A stretch of 60,000 nt of DNA, taken from assembly GCF_001039355.2 (NCBI RefSeq), contig NW_019775969.1:226500-286499 (forward strand), in the 5' to 3' direction. The notes beneath the pieces are model-generated. The model was not told the DNA's origin. It made no database searches and saw only the letters and a program-made list of their open reading frames with translations. The position numbers and the translations under genes are program-made. Positions within the stretch are counted from its first letter, which is position 1, and every line of letters starts with the position of its first letter. Positions 26,091 to 38,107 of this stretch are shown here, one piece after another. This DNA is from Lingula anatina (Eukaryota; Brachiopoda; Lingulata; Lingulida; Lingulidae).

Positions 26091-26589
26091 GAAGATAAAA
26101 TTTATTACAACCGGGCAGTTTGTCGCATTATGTTTGAAAATCATAAACTAAACATTCTTTTCATAAATATGGTGCACATTAACTGAAATTGTATTGTTTG
26201 GCTTCTTTTAATTTACCCCTCATTTTTAGTCTATCCCCTCAAACTAACTAAAACGTGCCTGATGCTGTTGCTTATCGCATACGCAAACATTTTCCCTGTG
26301 CTCGTTTACCCGATGTACCCGGCCATGACGTAAGCCTACTGCTACCTGGTGTACTGACGGTAACATGGTAGCCTATGTACCTGTATTTAATATCTCTCTG
26401 TCACACAAACCCTGCATTAATATTTGGGGGCCCATATTAAAATGCCAGGGATACCCGAAAGTATTCGAGGCACGGAAGTGATCTACAGGTACCTAATTGA
26501 GGCATTTTGACTGTCATTATAGTGAGGCAGAATATTCCCCCAGCTGTGGATACAAGGGTCAGTAGTGATAGCCAGCTTGGATGATCAGT

Positions 26590-29500
26590 ATGGAACCTGT
26601 ATCCAGTAAGTCTCGAGAGGCACTTGTCGTATACGTCAATGGGAAAAAGGTAAGAAAGTGTGGGCAACCTTCCACTGGATTTTATTATTGAGATATGTTA
26701 TCATTTGACCCAGGGAGATCTTTCAAATTCATAAGAAGTTAGTAAATCGAAACAGGTTTACCCTTGCATACATTGTACTGGTACATCTACTTTCCCGGGG
26801 TCGATTTGACAAAAGAACCTCAGAACAAATGCTAATCTTAATTAACTTTAAACAGAGCATTCTCCTCTTCTTCAAATCGAGATAAATCCGTAGTAGTTCG
26901 ATAAATTGAAAATAACTACTGGCCAGAATAAACGTACAACAATTTTTAAAAATATTTTTGGCGCACTTTATGACTTTAATTTACAGGAACTACTACGGAT
27001 GTATCTTTGGTCAAAATAGGCTAAAATATTCGTTTTGAGAGTTACCACCAAGGCTTCATTCACATGCAATGTCTATTTTCTAAATTCTATTTTCTATTTG
27101 CGGTATGTCTTATGATCACTATCTGTGCCCTGAATATCCCGCAGCGTAATTACTGGCAGCGCGAGCCAGTTACTATAAGTTACTTTGGGTCTTATGTTTT
27201 AGTAAAACCGGTGGAACGAAACTGAGGGTCCATGTAACAGAAAGTCCGCCCTCCATATAGTTATAATGGTTAGGGTTAGTCCGACCTAAGTGGGTCAAAT
27301 ATAGGGCGAGACTCACCTGTACAAATGAATGGAAGGCGGACTTTCTGTCATGGGGGACTCTGTGTGACACCGGTCCATACCGTGCTAGGATGAATGCATA
27401 TGAGTATGGGTCAAGAGGTCACACTGGCTGGATAATTAACGTAGTTCACCTGATAGCAATCTTATTATTTTAAAGATGCATTTGAAGTCAATTTTTTTGT
27501 CACAAAAGCTGACCGAATGCCACCATACAGTTTCAAATAGTGTAACTTAGATACAAAACGATATCAGGTCATATAACTTGAAAAATGATATTTGAACGGA
27601 TTTTCTGCTTGCTTTCCATGCTGTATATAAACAGGGCAGATACATGTAAGTAGGTCAAATTTACGACCGAAATTTGAAGAAGGTGCAGTCTATGGCTATG
27701 CGAGAGATTAATTCGGTTTATCTCTTGGCAAGCTTGAAAATGATATGAAGACGTAAGTCTCAAATGACGCCAGCTTAAAACAGTTAAAAAAACAGACTCG
27801 AATGTCAATGGAAGTAAAAAGTTCTGAATGGCAATATACAAGGTGCGGGATATACAATGCAGCTGTTTAATATTTAATGAACAACCCAGTAGACAAGCGG
27901 GTATTGCTACATGTAGGTGGCAATGAACAGCCAAGTGTATGAGTAAAATAACGGGGCTAAGCGTAAAAATAAATACAACATTTTACAATGCAACCTACAA
28001 CTGAATTATTCAGAGTGACTTAAAATGCTGTATCTCGTGTGAAAGGCTTCAGATGAGCACATGTGCTTTCTTTCCCAATCATGTTTATATGGCCATGATG
28101 CAATTATCAAGATTTGGTCGTTGAGGTAGAAGGAAAAAAATAGTATAAGCAAGCATAACCTATCAAATCAGCTGAAGATAGCAATATGAAATAAACTATC
28201 AAACCAAATATTGGACCAGCGATATGAAAAAAAAACCTTCCTAGCGGGTTGCTGCCGAATAAGATATATGAATTATGGCCTTACCAAGGTTAGAAAGTTC
28301 TCGTTTTATGATGGAATTAGTCAAGACAAGTTTTCCCTTTCTTTACAGCGTAACTGACATAATGTTCTGATGAGTCTGCCTTTCTACAATTTGCAAAATA
28401 ACTAGCTTTGTTTTATAATGTTTTTTTTTTAATTTCAGATTATTGAAAATAATCCTGATCCTGAAACAACCCTGATTCAGTTTCTCCGTCTAAAACGTAT
28501 CCTTATATCTCTCTATCTCTTTCTGTGTGGGCGTGTGTGTGCGCGCGCGCGTGCATGGGTGCATGTGTGTGTATGTGTATGTATGTGTGTCCGCACATGC
28601 ACATGTGTTTCCATGAACTGTGTTATGTTTTTAAACCTTAACTCGAAGTCAGTGCGACTACCTGGCACCAAGCTGGGATGTGCTGAGGGAGGCTGTGGCG
28701 CGTGTACAGTGATGGTTTCAAGATATGACAACATCAATAGTGAAGTAACGTATCCTTTTAATACATATATCCCTAGCGACATATAAAATAGGAATTATTT
28801 GAATCAATTTAATTCGTTGTACGTTAATGTTTTTCATATGCAAAATTGTTGGATGGATTGGAAGCCACCCTCGTAGTTGGAAGCTAAATAGTGGCAAGGT
28901 AATATACCCCTACTTCGGGGAGGAAGTTTAGTGCAATCTTCTTGAGCCTGGCATATCATGAAACAAAGACACATTATGAAATAAACTAATGTGTTTTACG
29001 TCATTATCTATTTGCAGATATCAGAGACGGGTCAATGAACCGTATGCCTTATGTTTACGGAGGTCCATCTGGCTATGAAGATGGACGGCCGCTTGGTCCC
29101 TTTTTATGCTTGTTTAGTACATTCCCGCAACTCGAAATCTCGGCTATTTTTCAAGATGCACGCAAAGTCTCCTATGAAATTGTAACCCATGATTGTTGTT
29201 AGTAAGCATACTTTGTGGAAAATATGTACTTGTGCACCAGCCAGGACCAGTTGAAATAATCAGTTCCAATATGCTGGTATGGGAGCAGTCTAAGGAAGGG
29301 TCGTTCGAACAGTAATAATTGGGAAATAAATGCAACATGGCTGGCTTGGGGTTTATAATTGTATAAAATCATGCACTTCACACTAAGCCTACATAATTCT
29401 TGATACTTAGGTAGAAAAGAAAATTTATGACCCGAATTAAAAACCTGGACCACATGCACCCTTCACACACTTTCATCAAAATTACATTATGCGCGTGACT

Positions 29501-32500
29501 GATATGACAGAGTTAGCACAATTGACCCACTTTTTGTCTTTTTGATAAGAAAATAACCCATATGGTTATCGCTGCGTATTTCTATTTACTGAATCCCTAA
29601 GCAATGCTTGTCTTAGTGGGAGGAAAAGAAGTACAAGTATAAACAGACTTTAAACATTTGATAGATGATCAATAAGAACTGTTATATATTTAACCTATAT
29701 AAATACTGTGTTATCTAGTTGTAACTGTACTGGCCCCGCTCAATCTTTGTCATTTATGTGGACTAGTAGACTAAAGTTAATAAGTAAGGAGTTGGTGGTT
29801 AGCATTATTATATATATATGGGCATTCTTGTCAGCCTGTAATAGAGACAAGTTCTTAGCATGTTTTCGTTAATGCTACCCTCAGCCATACTGCCGTAAAT
29901 GCTTGTATAGCTCCCGTGTGTCTCTTCCATGGGATGGCAGTCACCACTGTGGAAGGAATAGGCAGTTGTAAAACTAGACTTCATCCAGTTCAGGTAAGTT
30001 CATATCTTGCTATGAATGACTAGACATCTTTTGTTTGTTTTGTTTTGTTGAGACAAATAATGCAGATATTTTTGTAATTTATTTCCCCGCACAGCATTAA
30101 TTGATCCACTTATTTGGTTAAAAAGCTGCTAAACACTGGATAAGCATTTATCGAAACCGATCTATCTACAAGGTAGTACTTGGAAAAATATAAAAGGTTT
30201 AAGTTTCGAATATTAGTTATCTTCATTGAATATATTGAGATTCATGTCTTCCTAATAAACACAGAACGCTTTATAACCTTGTCATAACGTTTTCTGGTTA
30301 TATAAACGTTATGGTAACGTTATAATGACGTTTTGTGTTTGCTAAGTTGAAGCCTCACGTTCGAAGTATGCAATGGAGAGGGCAATCGCCCAATTGGTTC
30401 CACGTTATATATTCATGTGCACTAACTGTCATTAATTATTGCAATGTGTCCGCTTCAAGGAAATCATTGCCAAGACTCATGGGACTCAGTGTGGGTTCTG
30501 TACACCTGGGATGGTCATGTCCATGTACACGTTACTCAGAAACAAACCACAGCCGGAAGTGGAAGATGTGGAACGCATATTCCAAGGTAATTTTGGCAGT
30601 TCCTGTCATGTTTCAGAGCAGTTTGTTAGATCCCCGATTTGTATTATGAATCATTGTCAAACGTGTACATTTTTCAACCTCAAATAACAAAAAAAAAAAA
30701 GAACAAAGTATAAAAAAAATCAAGGTAGGGGTCCTTTGTGCCTCTTGCTCATGGAATCTGAGAATATTGGTAAAAAGTTACTCAAAATATCTGGAAAATT
30801 CGTCGTTAAATTGTGGCATGGAAAATTGGGCAGCATGACGGCTTTACATTTACTTGTTCAATTAAAGCCATAAATCAACAATACTTAGCCTATCTTTCAA
30901 ATATCGTCTTGTGAATAGGTAACTTGTGCCGATGCACCGGGTACAGGCCAATTTTGGATGCTTTCAAAACATTTACCAAAGACAGCTGCTGTGAACGTGG
31001 AGAAAGGTGCTGTAAACAGAATAGCGAAGTCAACACTGAGTGTTCCACGGCCGGAGAAAGCGCCATTCTTGAACCAACACAGGAGCTGATATTTCCTCCT
31101 GAGCTCAAGGCAGGTTAACGGTTACTGTTATTACCAGTAAATGGATGAACTTCTTCAACCTAGTATCCAGTAGAATAATCTTGTATGAAACAATAGAACA
31201 TATTGGTGAGTTTGTCGATAATTAATGCCATCTGTTCCAACTGTGAGTTTTTTTTACACCGTGTGATATTTAAAGATTTTTTTCAAACACGAAATATTTA
31301 AGTGGTAAGATGTTAATCAATCACAATACTTGTATTCCCTGAAAAACCCTGCAATTTTGCCTATATTTCAGCTTAACACCAGTTTTAGTTTTGAAACTGT
31401 CAAATTCCGAGGAGAGAGATTAACGTGGTACAGACCAGTAACACTGACAGTACTGCTGGAATTGAAAACCGCCTACCCTGCAGCGAGAATCGTTGTTGGT
31501 TATACCGGTCTTGGTGCGTGTCTTTCAAACCTGAAGAGTGACCTAACACTACCAAAATATTTCAAAGATAAGCCATTAAGAATGTGAGCGTTTATAACAT
31601 TTAAAATGACGTTTAGTTTTTAAAGTCTTTAAAGGCATGGTAAGAAATGATCAAAAGTTCATTATAATTATACTTCATTATTGTTAATCATTCAATTGTT
31701 TATTTTTTACTGTATATTGTGATGAAATTTCTCAATTATTTCCCTTTTCTCGTATAGCTCTTGAGGAGAAGTACCGGGGCAATGCTTGTACCACAGTGAT
31801 CTCAGCAACACATGTTCCAGAACTCCTTGAGGTGCGTCACGACGATAGGGGGATTCACGTCGGCGGGGCAGTCACGATAACAAGACTGACCGAGTCTTTT
31901 GCAAAGGCAGTGAAACGATTACCAGGTCAAACATCTCTCTCTTTCTCTCTCTACCCCCTTTCTCTCTCTTTAAGAGGGATTTGCATTTATTTTGAGTTTT
32001 TGTAAGGCATCAAACCTGGTGTGTAAGGTATGCAAATACCATTGATGGTTTACTTATCAATATATACCTGTAGTTAACCCATATGATTAGACTTAAAATA
32101 TAAAACTACTGACTTGCAGAATACCAGACAAGGATCTTTGCTGGTATTTTAGAAAATTTGAAATGGTTCGGAGGAGAACAAATTCGCAATATGGCGGTGA
32201 GTGCTTAAATCATTTCTACCAATTGTAGATCGTTTTCCTGTTTTGTTTTTGCGCATGAATTAATGTGACATATATGCGTGTTTTATCAACATGTTGCAGG
32301 TTTGTTTTAAGTGAACTTTTATATATATTTCAGTCTGTGGCAGGGAATATTCTGACGACAAATTACATATCGGACCTGAACACCTTACTGATGGCGGCAG
32401 GATGCACGGTTACTTTGGTTTCAAAAGGTTGGGAAGTCAATCAGTATATTTATAGTTTTGTATTTTAGGAGTATTTTAATAATAGATGGCAGGCATATAA

Positions 32501-35500
32501 TTTGATCTAGTGCAAGAGATATCTTTTTTACTATTAAGCTTATGAAGTGTAAAAGTTCTAATAAACACCTATACTCCGAGTAATACTGACATTATCTCTG
32601 CCTTTTGTAGATGGTGGCCAACGAGCGGTTCCGCTGGACAGCGCATTTTTCCTTGGTGACAGAAAAACAAAACTGACCCAGACAGAAATATTGTTGTCTG
32701 TTCATATCCCCTATACAAAAATGGTACACCTAAACATTGCCTATGTCTATAGTTTTTTATCTGCTGTTAAGATGCAAGATTGAATATCTAAACACCTTCT
32801 GATATCATAGTTATTTTTAAAACAGACTAGGGTTAAGTACTGAATTCAAATTTAACAAGAGAATTATTTTATTATAACAATTATCACATAATTATTACAC
32901 AGGCGTTCCACCAAAACTAGCTCTACTTCAACTATAAGTGTGATCAGTAATTTAGATGCATTAACAATATTGGAAAGTACCTACTTCCTGTATATCCTTG
33001 TGATTCTAGAATGAGTATTATCATGGATACAAACAAGCACAGCGGAGGACTCTCGACATCGCTATCGTCAATGCCGGTATGAGGGTGGTGTTTGAGGGAG
33101 ATCTAATCAAGGAAATGGTGATGACATTTGGTGGATTGGCGCCAATAACTTTGGCGGCTGTCAAAACCGCCGAAGAAGCTATTGGAAGGTATGTTTGAAT
33201 GTCCTTACTGCCAAGTTACATGTGTTATATCGGTACTTCATCGCATTCTAAACTGGCCGTTCTTTTTGCTATTTCGGCACATCCAGAAAGTATTTTATCC
33301 CCCGTGTATTATCGTTCCAGAAAGTGGGACGATAGTCTTGTTGCAGATGCTTGTCAGTGGCTATCCGATGAGCTTCCATTAAAGCCAGACGCACCTGGTG
33401 GTCAAGTGGAATACCGGAGGACGCTGGCCATAAGCCTGTTCTTTAAGTTCTACGTTAGTGTGCATATGGAATTGAGCAAAATGAAGGTACTTTCCAACAT
33501 CTACCGTGCGTTTTAAGGGGATTCCCTGTCTGCGTATATTTTCTTCACTTATGGCCCTCTAAGGTTAACCATCTACGTGTACCAATAATGTCACTTTAAT
33601 TAAGATGTTAATACTAATATTGCGCACAAGGGCTGACTTACCACTGCGAGTACTGTTTATTTGCGGCCGCGAATTCAATTTCAGCACGATGCCATCGGAA
33701 GTAAACTTTTAACCACATTCGCAAGCGCTGCTGGCGACTGTCGCCATGGTTTGACTAAGAGCACACAAGTCTTTGAAGAGGTTTCAGTCGACCAACCGCT
33801 AGATGACGCTGTAGGGCGCCCGCTACCGCACATGGCCTGCATGCAGCACGCGACTGGAGAGGCCCAGTTCACTGACGACATGCCTCGCGCAGGTGAGAAA
33901 CGCAATGATTGTGACATTAACGCAACATGTGTTGCTGTAGTTAAGAACAGCTATATCAGCTTTTCTAATTTTTTTGTTGATGGTTCGGTCATTATTCCCG
34001 GTCATCATTCATCTTCAAGTGGTGTCCTCCAGTTGTTGCAGTTTAAAACATCTACAAGATCATTTTGATGATTATAATATAGGACATATGTATGTCAAAT
34101 AAGCAACGATATTTTTTCTGAAATTATGATGTTTATCAAAACAGATAACTTTGTTGGTTTACTTTTGGTTGAGTATGATGTAACGCAGTATCCTGAAATA
34201 TTTGTATGATCAAATTAAAATGTCTTATCTTTTTTTTTCACAGTTTTCTAAATTCTCCTCTCGCGTTAACGTTGAATATTAATCAAACTTTCTTTTGTAA
34301 CAGTTACTTCCGTCTTTGTCCGTGCAGTAAGTGATGCCTGTGCTATTTCCCCTTTTACAGGTGAGCTTTACCTGGCGTTTGTCACCAGCACTAGAAGCCA
34401 CGCCACGATTCAGAGCATAGATGTCAGCGCCGCCCTTGCCTTGCCTGGAGTGGAAACCTTCCTCTGTCACAAGGACGTGCCTGGATCCAATATCACAATG
34501 GCTCTCCAATCGCAGTTAGAAATATTTGCTTCAGAAAAGGTACAAAAAATAGAAACAGACATGAAAATGATCGGCGAGTACGTAATAATAAATAAATAAA
34601 TAAACAGGCGTTTGAACTAAATCATCTAATTGAAAATAAATGATCGCCGCCAACTGCAGGTAGGCCTACGAGTCGAACATTGATTCCTGAGAAGGAGAAA
34701 TATTGCTTCTATTTTCACAGTATATAAATTTGGCAGGAAAAGTCCAGGTAGGATATCTTTAACTTTGGGTTTCCGTTTGCATTATTTGATGTTTTAAAAT
34801 GAACAGATAATGACACTGAATACTTTTCTACAGGTGGCTTGTTACGGCCAGGTTATCGGAGCGGTGGTTGCGGATACCTTTGCGAATGCCCGAAGAGCTG
34901 CCAAGGCGGTGAAGGTTGAATATGGCGAGGACCTGCCAACAGTTGTGACCATCGAGGTGAGTTCAATTGCAGAGATTTTTGGTCATTTAATAAATTATGC
35001 TGTAATAACTTTTATATACCATAAGCATTTCGTTTGCTTGCACGGGAATATTAGAATCAGACAAGATAATTGGAAAGAAACTAATTGACAGCATCAGGCA
35101 GCCAGATCTCATAGAGAACCCCGTTCCGCTAAAATACATATTTGAGTTTCTTTTTAAAACAACCAGAGCCTCTGGTAATAGCAGTCCGGTGATACTAGTA
35201 TTGCTTGTTAAAATACACTAGTTCATGAATGCGACCTGAAACAAAAAGAACGGACAAGACTTCAGAAAGTAATGTTGAAAGTTATGCTCAAGGCGTGATG
35301 CATTTTTTCGCCATTTGAATATTCATCTAATGTTTTCAGGAAGCGATAGAGAAGAATTCTTTTCACGACCCCGCTCCTTTTAGAGTAATAAAAACGGGGG
35401 ATGTGGAGAAAGGCTTTGCCGCCTGCGCGCAGACATTAGAGGGTGTGGCAAGGGGCGGTGGACAGGAACATTTTTACATGGAGACGAACGTGGCCCGTGC

Positions 35501-38064
35501 CATTCCTAGAGGAGAGGACGGCGAAATGGAGTTATTTGTCTCCACGCAATTCCCAGCTTCCATTCAGGTCTAGGACGCCTTTGACACTTTTCTTTTAGTC
35601 TGCAGTGTCAGATCTTTGTTTTCATTCATTCTAAACACTATGTCAAAACACTTTTTGACAGGTCATGACGTCCCGTATTTTTTTATGTATTTCAACATTT
35701 TTAGCAACTAATATTGTTTTAAACATGATGCTCCCAAGTCCTGAAAATATTTAATTTGCTATATTTTGAATTAAAATATTAGCCATTTTTCTTAAAGCAG
35801 GTCACTTATATTTATAGTATTGCCATGAAAGTAGCATTTTATACATTTTATTTGTACTGTTATAATTAGAAAAACGCGACACACGTAACCTATTCGTTGA
35901 CCATCACCATAATCTATAATTAACATTTAACGTGTAACTGCACATTTTCCACACCAGGCTGCGACGGCCAAGGCGCTGGGGGTACAAGCTAGCAGAGTAC
36001 AGCTGAGAGTGAAGAGAGGAGGTAGGCAGGCCAGGGCACAACATTTTCTCAGTCATAGAAAGAAAGGGTATCCTTTGTCTAAAAGATATTATACTCATAC
36101 TGGAAGGGCTGACACACACCCTCCCGTCGAAAATGAAAATGTATATGATGAAGGGTGAAGCACAATCTTGATTGTGAACGTTCTACTCGATTTAGATATT
36201 TTATGAAGGTAAGAAGCATAACAAGTAACTATCTACTGATGTATGCAAACGGGGGCCGTAATCTGATTCACTGTCCTTTTACTACTGTGTAGGAGGAGGT
36301 TTTGGTGGCAAGGATTTTGGCGGACAGACGCTGACACTACCAGTTGCTATCGCTGCATTCAAGTATGTAAAATCTTTCCATACTATAGTTTGTTTTACAA
36401 GCATTGTCCTTCTACAAGAGATCAAGTTCTTAAATTGTATCCCATGCGTAATAAGTTTAACTCCAAGAGATGAAATATGTTATCGTGACAACGGCGATTT
36501 GAAGTTTCATTTGGTTTTGCAACACGTACCTTGGTGTTGATGTAAAGTCCGTCTTTACACTGAATAAACCTATATTCTGTAAAGCTTAAAGTATGATTAA
36601 TATGCAGCTCTTTAATTAAAAAATCTCTTTTAGCCTGAATAGACCAGTCCGTTGTCAGTTGGAGAGGGACAAAGACATGCTGGTGACAGGGGGAAGGCAT
36701 CCGTTTTTGGGAAAATATAAGGTACACCTTGTTTATTTGTTAGAGTAACAAGTCTGTCGTCTGTCCACATTGCGGCTGTCCAATAAATCATGTCAGTACT
36801 AGATGCAACGCACAACCACGAGTTATCCAATGCATGCAAAGTTGTTTCTCAATAAAATAAATCTACATTTATATCGAATTTTGCGTTTTTTTTTCACTTC
36901 AGGTTGGCTTCAGCGAAGAAGGAGATATTTCTGCCCTGGAGGTGTTCTTTTACCTCAATGCTGGTCACATCCTCGGCGAATCTGCGTTGGTATGTAATGT
37001 TTATATGCCGTATGGATTTTAACAAGAAATATTGTAGAACAGTTTTGGCATATTGTCATAGATATACAAAGTGTAGTTACTATGAAATATGACATACAAT
37101 AACACGATATAGAGAAGACCAAACGAGTGTAATTTACTTTACAAATTTGGTGATCAATTATTTATTACGCAGATAATGCATAGAGCTCTGTTCTACCTGT
37201 CCGCCAACTACCGCATTCCTAACATCACAGTCCACGCGTACGTGTGCCGCACCAATCTTCCTTCCAACACCAACATGAGGGCCGTGGGCGTGCCTCAGAT
37301 CGCGTTCGTCACGGAGAGCATAATTGAGGATGTGGCTGTGTTCTTAGGGGTCCCTGCCGAATCTGTGAGTCTTAATAAATCGTCTTTGTTATTAGGCCCT
37401 ACTGGTGGATCCGGGGTTTTTCTAAGGAAATTGATTTTGTTTTGCACAAAAGGTTAGATGATGACAACTGGATCTGCCATTGGATATGCACGTGCTTACT
37501 TTAAGGAAATACAAAAACACGCAGTTAATTTTTGCCGTTTTCACTTGGCCCCTTTTGTCGTAGGCCTGTCTTATCACAATCGCATTTTAAAATGTTGTAT
37601 ACGCTGTTTCATGTTATGTGCTTTTTAGTTTAAAAAGCTGATGTTCTTTGCATGTTGTTATTTGTAGGTGCGCGAGTTGAATATGTACGAGAATGGGGAC
37701 TTGACACATTTTCATCAGCCCATAACCGATAGCCAATTGAAACGTTGTTGGGATGACGTCATCAGTCAGAGTTCCTTTGAATCTAGGAAGAATAGCGTAG
37801 CCAAATTCAATAAGTAAATAATGTTGTCAAAGTTTTGAAGTGCTGTTAAAATAACATGATGCATTTTCTGTTCTTCAATATCTTTTCGGTGGAAGTGTGT
37901 ATTATTTAAGATGTTTTAAGCAAAATGATTGGAATGCATTTTCAGGGAGAATCGCTGGAAAAAGCGAGGCATTTCCGTAATACCGCTGCAGTACGGCATG
38001 TCAATGTTTCCAGGAGTGTTTTTGGAACAGGTAAAATCACCATCTCTATGCACACTTACACACA

Positions 38065-38107
<43 letters not shown>

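Larger units (their letters stand above)
21226..26580. other. Intergenic region between DNAJA3 and the XDH-like gene
   Basis: About 5.3 kb with no supported gene. It holds the DNAJA3 3' flank, a more CpG-rich stretch (about 22,080-23,600) with a TATA-like motif, an A/G-rich simple repeat (24,862-24,889), the 434-bp foldback element (24,975-25,408) and a second inverted repeat (25,871-26,090). Short open frames here, such as one starting 22,503, show no family resemblance. Confidence 0.8.
26650..28438 (+). other. XDH-like intron 1, carrying repeat elements
   Basis: About 1.8 kb of intron. It contains an inverted-repeat element (27,207-27,374) and one copy of a dispersed repeat family (27,470-27,724). 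No exon-like sequence is seen besides these. Confidence 0.7.
26590..31109 (+). other. XDH: XDH-like exons 1-6: two 2Fe-2S domains
   Basis: Exons 26590-26649, 28439-28496, 28653-28749, 29885-29993, 30460-30586, 30919-31109 (residues 1-214). The plant-ferredoxin-type cluster has [12 protein letters not shown]. The second cluster has [19 protein letters not shown] and [11 protein letters not shown], so all eight cluster cysteines can be seen or expected in place. The linker after the second cluster holds extra Cys residues ([10 protein letters not shown]), as in other XDHs. Exon 6 ends PPELK at a GC donor. Confidence 0.92.

Noticed and set aside
31110-31118. GT donor at 31114 for XDH-like exon 6
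   Set aside because: It leaves a base over and gives an immediate stop with the only good exon 7 acceptor; the GC donor at 31110 keeps the frame.
31514-31587. Extension of XDH-like exon 7 to the stop near 31585
   Set aside because: The frame runs on but loses family resemblance; the donor at 31514 joins exon 8 with a correct alignment.
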